Positions 24,465-32,347 of a stretch of 35,513 nucleotides of DNA are shown piece after piece. Numbering within the stretch: position 1 is the stretch's first letter; each line of letters starts with the position of its first letter. The position numbers were made by a program, and so were the translations under genes. The DNA comes from Desulfovibrio sp. DV (GTDB lineage Bacteria; Desulfobacterota; Desulfovibrionia; Desulfovibrionales; Desulfovibrionaceae). The stretch spans positions 1-35,513 of the forward strand of contig NZ_MLBG01000038.1 in the NCBI RefSeq assembly GCF_001936595.1, read 5' to 3'. The notes under the pieces are model-generated. The model was not told the origin of the DNA. It worked only from the letters and a program-made list of their open reading frames with translations, and did no database searches.

Positions 24465-25130
24465 ATGACTGATTCCCAGACCCCGCAGCACGGCTCGGCC
24501 AAGACATCCGACATCCCGGCCGTGTTGCGCCTTCCCGTGCAGTACTGGCGGCAATCCCTGGCCGCAGCTGCCATTGTCCTGGTGGCCGCCGGCGGCTATG
24601 CCCTGTATGGCGTGTACCAGAAAGGCCAGACCGAAAAGGCCGAGGCCGCCCTTGGCGAAATCATCACCACCAAGACCGGGGCGGAGCGCATCGCCGCCCT
24701 GGAAACCCTGGCCAAGACGGCTCCGGCCGGAGCCAAGGCCGGCATCAACCTGGAACTGGCCAAAGCCGCCCAGAACCTGGGCGATTTCGCCAAGGCCGCC
24801 AGCGCCTTTGAAGCCGTGGCCCAGTCCGCTCCGACCGGCATGAAAACCATCGCCGGCCTGGGACAGGCCGCTGCCCTGTCGCGCGCCGGCCAGGACGCCA
24901 AGGCCGTGGACGTGCTCGAAGCCCTGACCATCTCCGCCCCCAAAGGCTTCTCCATGACCATCGACCGCCAGCTGGCCGTCACCGCCGAAGCGGCCGGACA
25001 GTGGCAAAAGGCCCTGGCCGCCTACGAGCGCATGAAGGCCGACGGCAATGTCCAAAACGCCAGCTTCATCGATGCGCGCATCGTCGAGCTGCGGGCCAAG
25101 ACCGGCGGCGCTGCCAAGACCAACGGCTAA
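24465..25130 (+). CDS. Membrane-anchored TPR-like protein (YfgM-like)
   Basis: A 221-residue protein with one membrane segment near the N-terminus (about 31-50, SLAAAAIVLVAAGGYALYGV), then Ala-rich helix pairs through residue 210 that resemble degenerate tetratricopeptide repeats. YfgM-type proteins have this single anchor plus periplasmic TPR domain and act with envelope chaperones; that role is only inferred. GGAGG precedes the ATG at 24465. It lies between a consensus promoter and iorA (115-bp gap with a hairpin), so it is probably the first gene of the ior operon, but a link to oxoacid metabolism is not evident. Confidence 0.7.
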   Translation: MTDSQTPQHGSAKTSDIPAVLRLPVQYWRQSLAAAAIVLVAAGGYALYGVYQKGQTEKAEAALGEIITTKTGAERIAALETLAKTAPAGAKAGINLELAKAAQNLGDFAKAASAFEAVAQSAPTGMKTIAGLGQAAALSRAGQDAKAVDVLEALTISAPKGFSMTIDRQLAVTAEAAGQWQKALAAYERMKADGNVQNASFIDARIVELRAKTGGAAKTNG

Positions 25131-25200
25131 CGCCGGCTGCGGCCAGGCGACCAACGCAACGCTGAATATGCACACCACTCCCCGGGCAGCCCCGGTGAGG

Positions 25201-25224
25201 ACGGACGCCGGCTGCGGCGTCCGT
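25201..25224 (+). other. Hairpin in the gap upstream of iorA
   Basis: Arms acggacgccg and cggcgtccgt form a perfect 10-bp stem with loop gctg, 7 bases upstream of the iorA GGAGG site region. Flanking bases (ccaacgcaacg upstream, cgttgcgtgttgg downstream) can partly pair around it. No T-run. It may stabilise the iorA message or modulate read-through. Confidence 0.5.
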
Positions 25225-25245
25225 TGCGTGTTGGAGGTTTGATAC

Positions 25246-27087
25246 GTGGGCAAGGAGCTTTTAAGCGCGGCAGCCGGGGAAACCCTGCTGCTGCTCGGCA
25301 ATGAGGCCATCGCCAGGGGCGCCCTGGAAGGCGGCGTGCGGTTTGTGACCTGCTACCCGGGAACCCCGTCTTCGGAAGTGCCGGATACGTTTTTCCGCTT
25401 GAGCCAGGGTGCGCCGTACTATTTCGAATATTCCGTCAACGAGAAGGTCGCCCTGGAAGTGGGCGGCGGCGCGGCCCTGGCCGGGCTGCCCACCCTGGTC
25501 ACCATGAAGCATGTGGGCGTCAACGTGGCCGCCGATCCGCTCATGACCCTGGCCTACGTCTCGGCTCCGGGCGGACTGGTGCTGCTCTCGGCCGACGATC
25601 CGGGCTGCCATTCCTCGCAAAACGAGCAGGATAACCGCATCTATGCCCGCTTGGGCGGCCTGCCCTGCTTTGAGCCGGCAACGGCCCAGGAATGCAAGGA
25701 CATGGCCCGTGACGCCCTGCTGTTGTCCCGGCGTATTGAAAATCCGGTCCTTCTTCGCACCACCACCCGCGTCAACCACGTGCGCGGTCCGGTCACGGTG
25801 GGCGAAATGCCGACCACCCCGGCTGAAAAGCCCTTTGCCAAGGACCCGGCCCGGTTCGTGCCGCTGCCGGCCTCGGCCCGGGTCATGCACGCCCGGTTGC
25901 TGGCCCTGCTCGACGGGCTTCGGGCCGAAGCCGACGCCTCGCCCTACAACATCGAATCCGGGGCCGGCGACACCGGCTTTATCGCCTCTGGGGTCAGCCG
26001 CAACTATCTTGCCGACGTGCTGGAAGAAGACGGCCTGACCGGCACGGTGCGTGTGCTGGAACTGGGCATGACCTATCCGCTGCCCGAAAACCGCATCGCC
26101 GACTTCCTGGGTTCCTGCCAAAAGGTGCTCATCGTCGAGGAACTGGAACCGGTGCTGGAAACCGAGATCCGCGCCCTGGCCCAGGCCCGCGGCATTGCGG
26201 TGGAAATCTGCGGCAAAAGCGAGCATCTGCCCCGGCGCGGCGAGTTTTCGACGGCCAATGTCCGCCAGGCCGTGCGCACCTTCCTCGGCCGCCCTGCCGC
26301 CACGGTGGAAACCCTGGCCGTGCCCAATGATCTGCCCCGGCGTCCGCCCAACCTCTGCGCCGGCTGCCCCCACCGGGCCGCCTACTACGCCGTGCGCGAA
26401 GTCTACGGCGACACGGCCGTCTATTCCTCGGACATCGGCTGCTACACCCTGGGCTTTCTGCCCCCCTTCCGAGCGGCCGATTTCCTGCTGTGCATGGGGT
26501 CGTCCATCTCGACCGGCGCCGGCTTTGCCCGGGCCTCGGGAAAACCCGTGGTGGCCTTTATCGGCGACTCGACCTTTTTCCATTCCGGCATCACCGGCCT
26601 CATTGACGCCGTGGCCTACAACCACGACATCCTGATCGTGATCCTCGACAACCGCACCACGGCCATGACCGGGCACCAGCCCAATCCGGGCGTGGATACC
26701 ACCATCTTCGGCGACAACCCGAACCCGGTGGACCTGATGGCGCTGATTCGGGCCTGCGGCGTGGAACCGGTCAAGGTCAATCCGCTCAACCACAAGGCCA
26801 CGCTGGCCGCCCTGACCGACCTCTCCCAGAAGCACGGCCCGCGTGTGCTGGTGGCCGAATACCCCTGCCCCATCCACGCCCGGCGCGTGGGCCAGGCCAA
26901 AAAGACCCTGCCCGCCCGGGTGGCCGGCGATCCTGCCGCCTGCCTCACCGTGCGCGACAATCTGGCCTGCCCGGCCTTTGCCATGGTCGACGGGGTGTTT
27001 TCCATCAACGCCGAACAGTGCGACGGCTGCATGTTCTGCGTCCAGCTCTCCCCGGACCTCAAGCCCGGCAAGAAGGAGGCGAAATGA
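25246..27087 (+). CDS. iorA: Indolepyruvate:ferredoxin oxidoreductase, alpha subunit
   Basis: A 613-residue catalytic subunit that oxidatively decarboxylates indolepyruvate and other aryl 2-oxoacids to aryl-acetyl-CoA, passing electrons to ferredoxin. The N-domain has TCYPGTPSSEVPDTFF and the CoA-side DPLMTLAYVSAPGG. The TPP-binding region is GDSTFFHSGITGLIDA with downstream LDNRTTAMTGHQPNPG. The start is GTG with GGAGG nine bases upstream. The C-terminal ferredoxin part is unusual: cysteines are only at about 566, 575, 592, 595 and 598 instead of the usual eight for two [4Fe-4S] clusters, and the protein ends at a CDGCMFC motif. It overlaps iorB by four bases (ATGA). Confidence 0.94.
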   Translation: MGKELLSAAAGETLLLLGNEAIARGALEGGVRFVTCYPGTPSSEVPDTFFRLSQGAPYYFEYSVNEKVALEVGGGAALAGLPTLVTMKHVGVNVAADPLMTLAYVSAPGGLVLLSADDPGCHSSQNEQDNRIYARLGGLPCFEPATAQECKDMARDALLLSRRIENPVLLRTTTRVNHVRGPVTVGEMPTTPAEKPFAKDPARFVPLPASARVMHARLLALLDGLRAEADASPYNIESGAGDTGFIASGVSRNYLADVLEEDGLTGTVRVLELGMTYPLPENRIADFLGSCQKVLIVEELEPVLETEIRALAQARGIAVEICGKSEHLPRRGEFSTANVRQAVRTFLGRPAATVETLAVPNDLPRRPPNLCAGCPHRAAYYAVREVYGDTAVYSSDIGCYTLGFLPPFRAADFLLCMGSSISTGAGFARASGKPVVAFIGDSTFFHSGITGLIDAVAYNHDILIVILDNRTTAMTGHQPNPGVDTTIFGDNPNPVDLMALIRACGVEPVKVNPLNHKATLAALTDLSQKHGPRVLVAEYPCPIHARRVGQAKKTLPARVAGDPAACLTVRDNLACPAFAMVDGVFSINAEQCDGCMFCVQLSPDLKPGKKEAK

Positions 27088-27686
27088 CTCGCGCCCGCAT
27101 CTTTTTCACCGGCGTCGGCGGCCAGGGAACCCTGACCGCCACCACCCTGCTGGCCCGCACCGCCCTGGACGCCGGGCTGCCCGTCACCTCGGGCGAGATC
27201 CACGGCATGGCCCAGCGCGGCGGCGTGGTCGAATCGACCCTCCTGGTCGGCGGCTATAAAAGCGCCATCATCGCTCCGGGCGAGGCCGACGTGATCCTCG
27301 GCTTCGAGCTGCTGGAAACCCTGCGGGCCCTGCCCATGCTCAAGCGCGGCGGCTCTGTCGTCGGCAACAGCGAATCCCTCCAGCCGGTCGGTGTGTGCCT
27401 GGGCCGGGAATGCTATCCGCCGCTCACGCAGGTGCTCGACACCGCCAAGGGCTATGCCGCCCGGGTGGTCATGCTGCCGTGCATCAGTCTGGCCGAGCAG
27501 GCAGGCACGGCCAAGGCCGCCAACACCGTGCTCCTTGGCGCGGCGGCGGCCTGCGGGGCGTTGCCCTTTTCTGTCGAAGCCCTGGCCCGCTCCATCGAAA
27601 AATACCTCAAGCCCAAGCTCGTCGCGGCCAACCTCAAGGCCCTGGCCCTTGGCGCCGAGGCTGCCGCTGCGGGTCAGGCCGCGTGA
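27084..27686 (+). CDS. iorB: Indolepyruvate:ferredoxin oxidoreductase, beta subunit
   Basis: A 200-residue gamma/beta-type subunit (2-oxoacid oxidoreductase POR_N family) with TGVGGQGTLTATTLLARTAL at residues 9-28, SGEIHGMAQRGGVVESTLLV and GFELLETLRALPML. It completes the IOR heterodimer with iorA for anaerobic aromatic amino acid catabolism or its reverse. AAGGAGG lies before the ATG, and the start overlaps the iorA stop. Its stop overlaps the GTG of the following regulator (GTGA), so three genes are translationally coupled. Confidence 0.95.
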   Translation: MTRARIFFTGVGGQGTLTATTLLARTALDAGLPVTSGEIHGMAQRGGVVESTLLVGGYKSAIIAPGEADVILGFELLETLRALPMLKRGGSVVGNSESLQPVGVCLGRECYPPLTQVLDTAKGYAARVVMLPCISLAEQAGTAKAANTVLLGAAAACGALPFSVEALARSIEKYLKPKLVAANLKALALGAEAAAAGQAA

Positions 27687-29272
27687 TCGACGCGCTCACG
27701 TCCTTTGACGGGGCCGGACCGGCCTTTTACGGCGCACTGACCCGTATCGTGGCCGTCACCGGTCCCGGACGGGCCGTGCGCCGGGGACTGGAAAACGCCC
27801 TGGCCGTCCTGGTGGAAGCCCTGGGCTACCGCCGGGTCTGCCTGGAACTGCACGACCTGCCCCAGCCCGGTGCCCGCATCGTCCTGTCCCACGGCCGCCA
27901 GCAGGGCCTGGACCATCTGTATGGCCCGGCCCCCATCACCATGGGACAGGTCATCGGTTCGCGCCGCTCGCTTATTTTGCAGGACGTCAAGGACCACCCC
28001 GACTTTATCGGCCGGCCGCCCGAGGAACTCTCCACCCTGTCCCACATCTGCGTGCCGGTGACCGTGCCGACGCCCGACGGCCAGGTGGAAGGCTTTTCTC
28101 CGGTGGCCCCTTCGGGCGTGGTCGGGGCGCTGAGCATCGACCTGCCCAAGGCCCCCATGGTCTTTCTGGAGGCGCACCGGGAATTTCTCGCGGTGGTCGG
28201 CGGCATCCTCGGCAACGCCTCCCTGCGCCTTCGCGACGAACTCGACATCTCGCGCCGCACCGCGGCCACTGTGCCCCAACCGGATGAGGAAACCCCGGCC
28301 CAGACCGTCCCGGACCAGCCCGTGGCCGTTTCCAAAAGCATCCGGCTGGTGCTGCGCCAGATCACCCAGGCCGCCGACTCCAACGACCCGGTCCTGTTTC
28401 GGGGCGAGGAAGGCACGGGCAAGGAATTTCTGGCCCGCTGCCTGCACAGCCTGGGCAACCGCCGGGTGCGCCCGTTTTTGCGCCTGGGCTGCGGCGAGAT
28501 GCCCCAGGAAGCGGTGATGGAGCACCTCTTTGGCGTGCAAAAGGGCGAACGCTCCAAGGCCACCCGCTCCAAGCGCGGCCTGTTCGAGCTGGCCCAGGGC
28601 GGCATCGTCTTTCTCGACGACATCGAGGAGCTGTCGCCAGCGGCCCAGGCCCGGGTGCTGCGGGTGATCCAGGAAGGGACCGTCAACCGTCTGGGCAGCG
28701 ACACCACCGTGGCCGTGGACGCCCGGGTGGTGGCGGCCAGCGCGGCCTCCCTGGAAGACGCCATGGGCCAGGGCGCGTTCCTGGAAGACCTGTTTTACGC
28801 CCTGGGCGTCTTTGCCCTCTATGTGCCGCCCCTTCGCGACCGCATGGGGGACATCCTGCCCCTGGCTGAATATTTCCTGGAAGATTTTTCCGTGCGCACC
28901 GGCAAGAGCGTGCGCCGCATCTCCACCCCGGCCATCGATCTTTTAAGCCAGTACCACTGGCCGGGAAACGTGCGGGAACTGGCCAACTGCATGGAACGCG
29001 CCGCAACGCTTTGCGACGAGGCCGTGGTGCGCACCTACCATCTGCCGCCCACCCTGCAGACCGGCGAATCCTCGGGCACGGAACCCTCGCTCTCCTTTGG
29101 CGAGGCCGTGGCCAAGTTCGAACAGGAACTGCTGGTGGAAGCGCTCAAAAAGGCCCGGGGCAACATGTACCAGGCCGCCCGCGATCTGCGGGAAAGCTAT
29201 CGCGTGGTCAACTACAAGGTCAAAAAGTACGGCATCGACCCCAAACGCTTCACCCCGGGACGGCGCGGCTGA
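27683..29272 (+). CDS. NtrC/TyrR-type AAA+ regulator with altered GAFTGA motif
   Basis: A 529-residue protein. Residues about 30-185 look like a GAF-type sensor domain. Residues about 215-450 form the sigma-54-interaction AAA+ domain: Walker A GEEGTGKE (241-248), Walker B IVFLDD (308-313), RVLRVIQEGTVNRLG and PLRDRMGDI. Residues about 475-515 form a Fis-type helix-turn-helix (LVEALKKARGNMYQAARDLR). The GAFTGA loop that contacts sigma-54 is replaced by GERSKA (288-293), the Walker B second acid is Asp, and the usual YYRLNVF is FYALGVF. So it probably does not activate sigma-54 in the standard way and may repress or use sigma-70, as TyrR does. Start is GTG overlapping the iorB stop. Likely controls iorAB in response to an aromatic ligand. 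Confidence 0.88.
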   Translation: MIDALTSFDGAGPAFYGALTRIVAVTGPGRAVRRGLENALAVLVEALGYRRVCLELHDLPQPGARIVLSHGRQQGLDHLYGPAPITMGQVIGSRRSLILQDVKDHPDFIGRPPEELSTLSHICVPVTVPTPDGQVEGFSPVAPSGVVGALSIDLPKAPMVFLEAHREFLAVVGGILGNASLRLRDELDISRRTAATVPQPDEETPAQTVPDQPVAVSKSIRLVLRQITQAADSNDPVLFRGEEGTGKEFLARCLHSLGNRRVRPFLRLGCGEMPQEAVMEHLFGVQKGERSKATRSKRGLFELAQGGIVFLDDIEELSPAAQARVLRVIQEGTVNRLGSDTTVAVDARVVAASAASLEDAMGQGAFLEDLFYALGVFALYVPPLRDRMGDILPLAEYFLEDFSVRTGKSVRRISTPAIDLLSQYHWPGNVRELANCMERAATLCDEAVVRTYHLPPTLQTGESSGTEPSLSFGEAVAKFEQELLVEALKKARGNMYQAARDLRESYRVVNYKVKKYGIDPKRFTPGRRG

Positions 29273-29289
29273 CCTGTTGGAAAAAACGG

Positions 29290-29318
29290 TTTACCCGAGC
29301 GGTCCAACCGCGTAATAC
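29290..29318 (+). promoter_or_regulatory. Possible promoter for the PEPCK-like gene
   Basis: TTTACC (29290-29295), a 17-base spacer and TAATAC (29313-29318) resemble sigma-70 boxes with moderate fit, in a locally A/T-rich 78-bp gap. The predicted start leaves about 25 bases before the ATG at 29351. Confidence 0.4.
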
Positions 29319-29350
29319 TAAACGCCAATTCACTTCCCCATGGAGGCTTC

Positions 29351-31084
29351 ATGGCCAGCCGCGCCAGCCACGACTACTATCGCGACGACATGACCGAAAT
29401 GCCGCCGCTTCGGTCTATTGCCCAGACCCTTTGCCTGGACAAACGCGTCCGCAAGGTTACGGCTGCCGAGGCTTACGAACTGGCCAAAAGCCAGCATGAC
29501 GTCAGTGTTACCGATCTGCCCATCTATCCGCCGGCAGCCAAACGCCTCGGCCTGCCAGACGGAGCCACGGTGCTCAACAACTGCCACGGCCGCATTGTCG
29601 GCCGCACGGCCAAGGCCCGTCGCTTCTATACCCGCATGGACCCGGTCGAGCGGCGCAAGGTCGAATCCGACCTGCGCGAGGCCGTCTTCGCCATGCAGCG
29701 CTATCCGCTGATAAAGGCCGAGGCCATTTTGGGCCTGGACCCCGACCTCATGATCAAGGCCACCATCGTGGCCACCGAAGACGATGCGGTCAACGTCTTC
29801 AACTGGCTGGCCAATTTCACGCCCTACGAAGAACTGGCCGAGGCCTATGCCAACAGCCCCAAACTCCCCATTCCCGATATCCTGGTCGTCGGGTTCAACC
29901 ACTGGACCACCATCGACCCCTACTACCACAACGCCGGCGGCCCCCAGCTGGCCCTGGTCGATGAAGACGCCAACGTCATCTTCAACCTCGGGATGCGCTA
30001 TTTCGGCGAACGCAAAAAGGGCACCCTGACCCTGGCCTGGACCTCCGGGATGCGCCTTCGCATGGCCGCCTGCCACGGCGGTATCAAGGAAATCGACTTT
30101 TCCGGCTGCGCCGACGCCAAGGCCAAAGCCATGGGCAAGCGGTCCATCGCCTTTTTCGGCCTCTCCGGCACGGGCAAATCCTCGCACACCAATTCCCACG
30201 ACAACGGCGGCACCCTGCCGGCCGGCTTTACCAAGGTCGTGCTCCACGACGACGCCTTCCAGATCGACTGCGAGAAAAAGGTCTGCCGGGTCTGGGAACC
30301 GACCCTGTTTGACAAGACCGACTCGCGCCCGACCGGCCACCCGGACTGGCGCTACATGATCTCCACCATGAATCTGGGCCTGACCGAAATCGGCGGCAAG
30401 GTGCTGCCCCTTGGCCAGGACGTGCGCAACCCCAACGGCCGGGCGCTCATTGACCGCGACCTGCTCGGGGCCTACGTCAACCGCTGTTCCTTCCCGGACC
30501 TCATGGTCTGGCTCATGAAGGACACCTGCCTGCCGCCGGTGGTGCGCTTTGCCGACCGCAATCTGGCCGTGGCCATGGGGGCCTCGCTCATGACCCGGCG
30601 CAATCTGGCCGAGAACGTCAGCGAGGAAGAGCTTAAGACACTCGTTTTCGAACCCTTTGCCAACCCCTTCCGGGTGTACGAGCTCTGGAAGGACGTCGAA
30701 GCCTTCTTAAACGTCTTCGAGGCCGGGGCTGTTGGCTATTCCTTCAACTCTATCGGCTTCTGGAAGGCTTCCGACCGGGATCTGCAAAAAATCCCGCTGC
30801 AAAGTTCGCTGACCCTGCAGACCTCGCTCCTGCTGGAACGCCTGGAGTGGGTGGACTGGGATCTTTTGCCCGGAGCCCAGCTGCCCAAGCCGGAGAGCAT
30901 CGAACAACTGCTGCCGGGCTATACGGCGCTGTATGATCCTTCGCGGGTGGAAAACCGCGACCGCTACCTGGAAACCCTCAAGGATCGTTTCCATCAGCGC
31001 CGGGTGTATCTGCAAAATTCCGATCTGCACAATCGGCCGGAACTGCTCATGCGGCTGGTCAACGCCCTCATGGTGCGGGCCTAG
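29351..31084 (+). CDS. ATP-type phosphoenolpyruvate carboxykinase-like protein
   Basis: A 577-residue protein with the PEPCK nucleotide-binding fold: kinase loop FFGLSGTGKSS (268-278), acidic LHDDAFQID (298-306) in the place of the metal-binding DDEHGW segment, YFGERKKGTLTLAW (K222/K223 region) and LPPVVRF. It differs strongly from canonical PckA: the N-terminal RSPKDKY(I/F)V block and the NTGWNGTG segment are not seen, and the sequence is longer than the usual 530-540. It may be a divergent gluconeogenic or anaplerotic PEPCK, or a kinase of changed specificity. GGAGG precedes the ATG. It follows the ior operon in the same direction but appears to have its own promoter. Confidence 0.78.
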   Translation: MASRASHDYYRDDMTEMPPLRSIAQTLCLDKRVRKVTAAEAYELAKSQHDVSVTDLPIYPPAAKRLGLPDGATVLNNCHGRIVGRTAKARRFYTRMDPVERRKVESDLREAVFAMQRYPLIKAEAILGLDPDLMIKATIVATEDDAVNVFNWLANFTPYEELAEAYANSPKLPIPDILVVGFNHWTTIDPYYHNAGGPQLALVDEDANVIFNLGMRYFGERKKGTLTLAWTSGMRLRMAACHGGIKEIDFSGCADAKAKAMGKRSIAFFGLSGTGKSSHTNSHDNGGTLPAGFTKVVLHDDAFQIDCEKKVCRVWEPTLFDKTDSRPTGHPDWRYMISTMNLGLTEIGGKVLPLGQDVRNPNGRALIDRDLLGAYVNRCSFPDLMVWLMKDTCLPPVVRFADRNLAVAMGASLMTRRNLAENVSEEELKTLVFEPFANPFRVYELWKDVEAFLNVFEAGAVGYSFNSIGFWKASDRDLQKIPLQSSLTLQTSLLLERLEWVDWDLLPGAQLPKPESIEQLLPGYTALYDPSRVENRDRYLETLKDRFHQRRVYLQNSDLHNRPELLMRLVNALMVRA

Positions 31085-31163
31085 GCAGTTGTCCCGGCAT
31101 ACGGCAGGGCGCATGGTTTCAGACGCTTCCGGCAACTGGGTTGGCGGCTTGGCCCGGGCCAAC

Positions 31164-31198
31164 CGGCAGCAGCGCTTCCCCGCGAAGCGCTGCTGCCG
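31164..31198 (+). other. Perfect 15-bp hairpin before the channel-like gene
   Basis: Arms cggcagcagcgcttc and gaagcgctgctgccg enclose loop cccgc, ending 12 bases before the ATG at 31211. The palindrome ttggcccgggccaa (31149-31162) lies directly upstream. Without a T-run it may be a Rho-assisted or processing signal after the PEPCK-like gene, or limit translation of the next gene. Confidence 0.55.
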
Positions 31199-31210
31199 CA
31201 GGCGGCGTTC

Positions 31211-31693
31211 ATGAGCCTGCGCTCCATCCTCGGCCTCATCGGGCTGGCCGTCTCGCTGCCCTTCCTGGGCTATCTGGTCTATTTAAGCCAGGCCAAGACG
31301 ACCTCGCCCGACCAGATCATCTTTCTGGCCTTTGCCTTTTCCGTCACCTTTCCAACCCTGATCCTGCTGTCGCTGGTCCTGTTTCGAAGCCTCGTCATCC
31401 TGGCCCTGTCGCTCCCGGTCTACGCTGCCTGCGTCATCGCCGGCTATGCCCGGACGTTTATGGCCTTCCAGATCACCTGCAACGGCAAGGCCACCGAATC
31501 CTTCCGGGACTGCCTGTACTTCAGCGTGACCCAGTTTACCAACACCGGCTGCGCCGACTGTATGCCCACCCCGCCCATGCGCCTTTTGGCCGCCTCGGAA
31601 GCCTTTTTCGGCTACCTGTCCCTGGGCGTTTTCACCGCCTGCCTCATCGTCATCCTGATCCGCATGATAACGGCCGACAAGCTGCGCCAGTAG
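31211..31693 (+). CDS. Small membrane protein resembling a K+ channel with altered filter
   Basis: A 160-residue protein with about three or four membrane segments (6-26, 35-58, 61-80, 123-152). Residues 99-150, beginning RDCLYFSVTQFTNTGCADC and followed by MPTPPMRLLAASEAFFGYLS, have the shape of the pore helix, filter and last helix of two-TM potassium channels. They align well with the channel at 7918-8733. The filter TTVGYGD is replaced by TNTGCAD, which adds cysteines at 101, 114 and 117. K+ selectivity is therefore doubtful; it may conduct another ion or act as a sensor. The start codon has only a weak AGGCGG upstream, preceded by a hairpin. Confidence 0.65.
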   Translation: MSLRSILGLIGLAVSLPFLGYLVYLSQAKTTSPDQIIFLAFAFSVTFPTLILLSLVLFRSLVILALSLPVYAACVIAGYARTFMAFQITCNGKATESFRDCLYFSVTQFTNTGCADCMPTPPMRLLAASEAFFGYLSLGVFTACLIVILIRMITADKLRQ

Positions 31694-31802
31694 CCGCAAC
31701 GAAACCAGCGCTCCTGCGTGCCACGCCGACGCCTTGCGCCAACAATCCTCTGCCTGCCCTTTCGCCAACCGTCACAGGACCAGCCGTCCCCTGTTCCCAT
31801 GT

Positions 31803-31842
31803 GGGGGTCTGGGGGCCTCAGGCCCCCAGCCGCCGGCGGCAC
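31803..31842. repeat. Dispersed 40-bp hairpin repeat, copy 2
   Basis: Near-identical to 9021-9060: arms ctgggggcct (31809-31818) and aggcccccag (31820-31829) around a single c, then ccgccggcggca. Relative to copy 1 the second stem pair changed from C-G to T-A on both sides. The stop codon and last codons of the OsmC-like gene fall inside this copy. Confidence 0.85.
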
Positions 31843-32234
31843 GCATCCTTCTCATCCATCTCCTCCGTCACCACCACCCGGCAGCCCAGGGTCCGGCGCA
31901 CCGGGCAGGCCCTGGCCGCCCGCAGGATCTTCCTGCGCTCCTCTTCGGTGAGATCGCCTTCAAGGGCCACCGTGCAGCCATAAGCCGCCACCTCCGAGTC
32001 TGAACGGTCAAGGGTCACCGTGACCCCGGCCCGAACCAGCGGGATGGCGTGGGCCAGGGCGTACTTGGTCATGACCATGACCAGACACGAGCCCAGGGCC
32101 GCCTCCAGCAGCTCATGCGGCCGAAAGCCCTGGCCGGCCCCGCCCTTGTCCGGCGTGGCGTCGCACACCCCGGAAAATGTCCCATTGCCAAACGCCACCT
32201 GAAGCGGCACCGCAAGTCCCTGGCAAACCACCAT
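31818..32234 (-). CDS. OsmC-family protein
   Basis: A 138-residue protein of the OsmC/Ohr superfamily (thiol peroxidase-like fold). It has GFRPHELLEAALGSCLVMVM with the first conserved cysteine and RAARACPVRRTLG with the second. The motif order and length match OsmC-like proteins of the general (not Ohr) type. The ATG at 32234 follows GGGGGAG; the open frame further upstream runs through the terminator of the next gene and was discarded. The last residues (CRRRLGA) and the stop are encoded by the dispersed hairpin repeat, so the natural C-terminus may have been replaced by repeat insertion. Likely role: reducing organic hydroperoxides or a related thiol function. Confidence 0.86.
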   Translation of the reverse strand: MVVCQGLAVPLQVAFGNGTFSGVCDATPDKGGAGQGFRPHELLEAALGSCLVMVMTKYALAHAIPLVRAGVTVTLDRSDSEVAAYGCTVALEGDLTEEERRKILRAARACPVRRTLGCRVVVTEEMDEKDACRRRLGA

Positions 32235-32283
32235 AAGCTCCCCCTTTTCCGCCAGATGGCCCAAATCGGCCGCGATTGCCAGC

Positions 32284-32325
32284 AAAAAAACGCCCCTGGC
32301 CGGAGTCGTCTCCGGCCAGGGGCGT
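32284..32325 (-). terminator. Strong intrinsic terminator of the M16 peptidase gene
   Basis: Arms acgcccctggccggag and ctccggccaggggcgt (16 bp perfect) with a 4-base loop, followed on the minus strand by seven T residues (32290-32284, the first pairing in the stem). It begins 22 bases after the peptidase stop codon and 50 bases before the OsmC-like start. Confidence 0.92.
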
Positions 32326-32347
32326 CGCAACAGGCCTGGACTCAGGC

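Noticed and set aside
25261-26877. 538-codon minus-strand open frame across iorA
   Set aside because: Antisense shadow of a well-supported gene in GC-rich DNA; Gly/His/Gln-rich low-quality translation.
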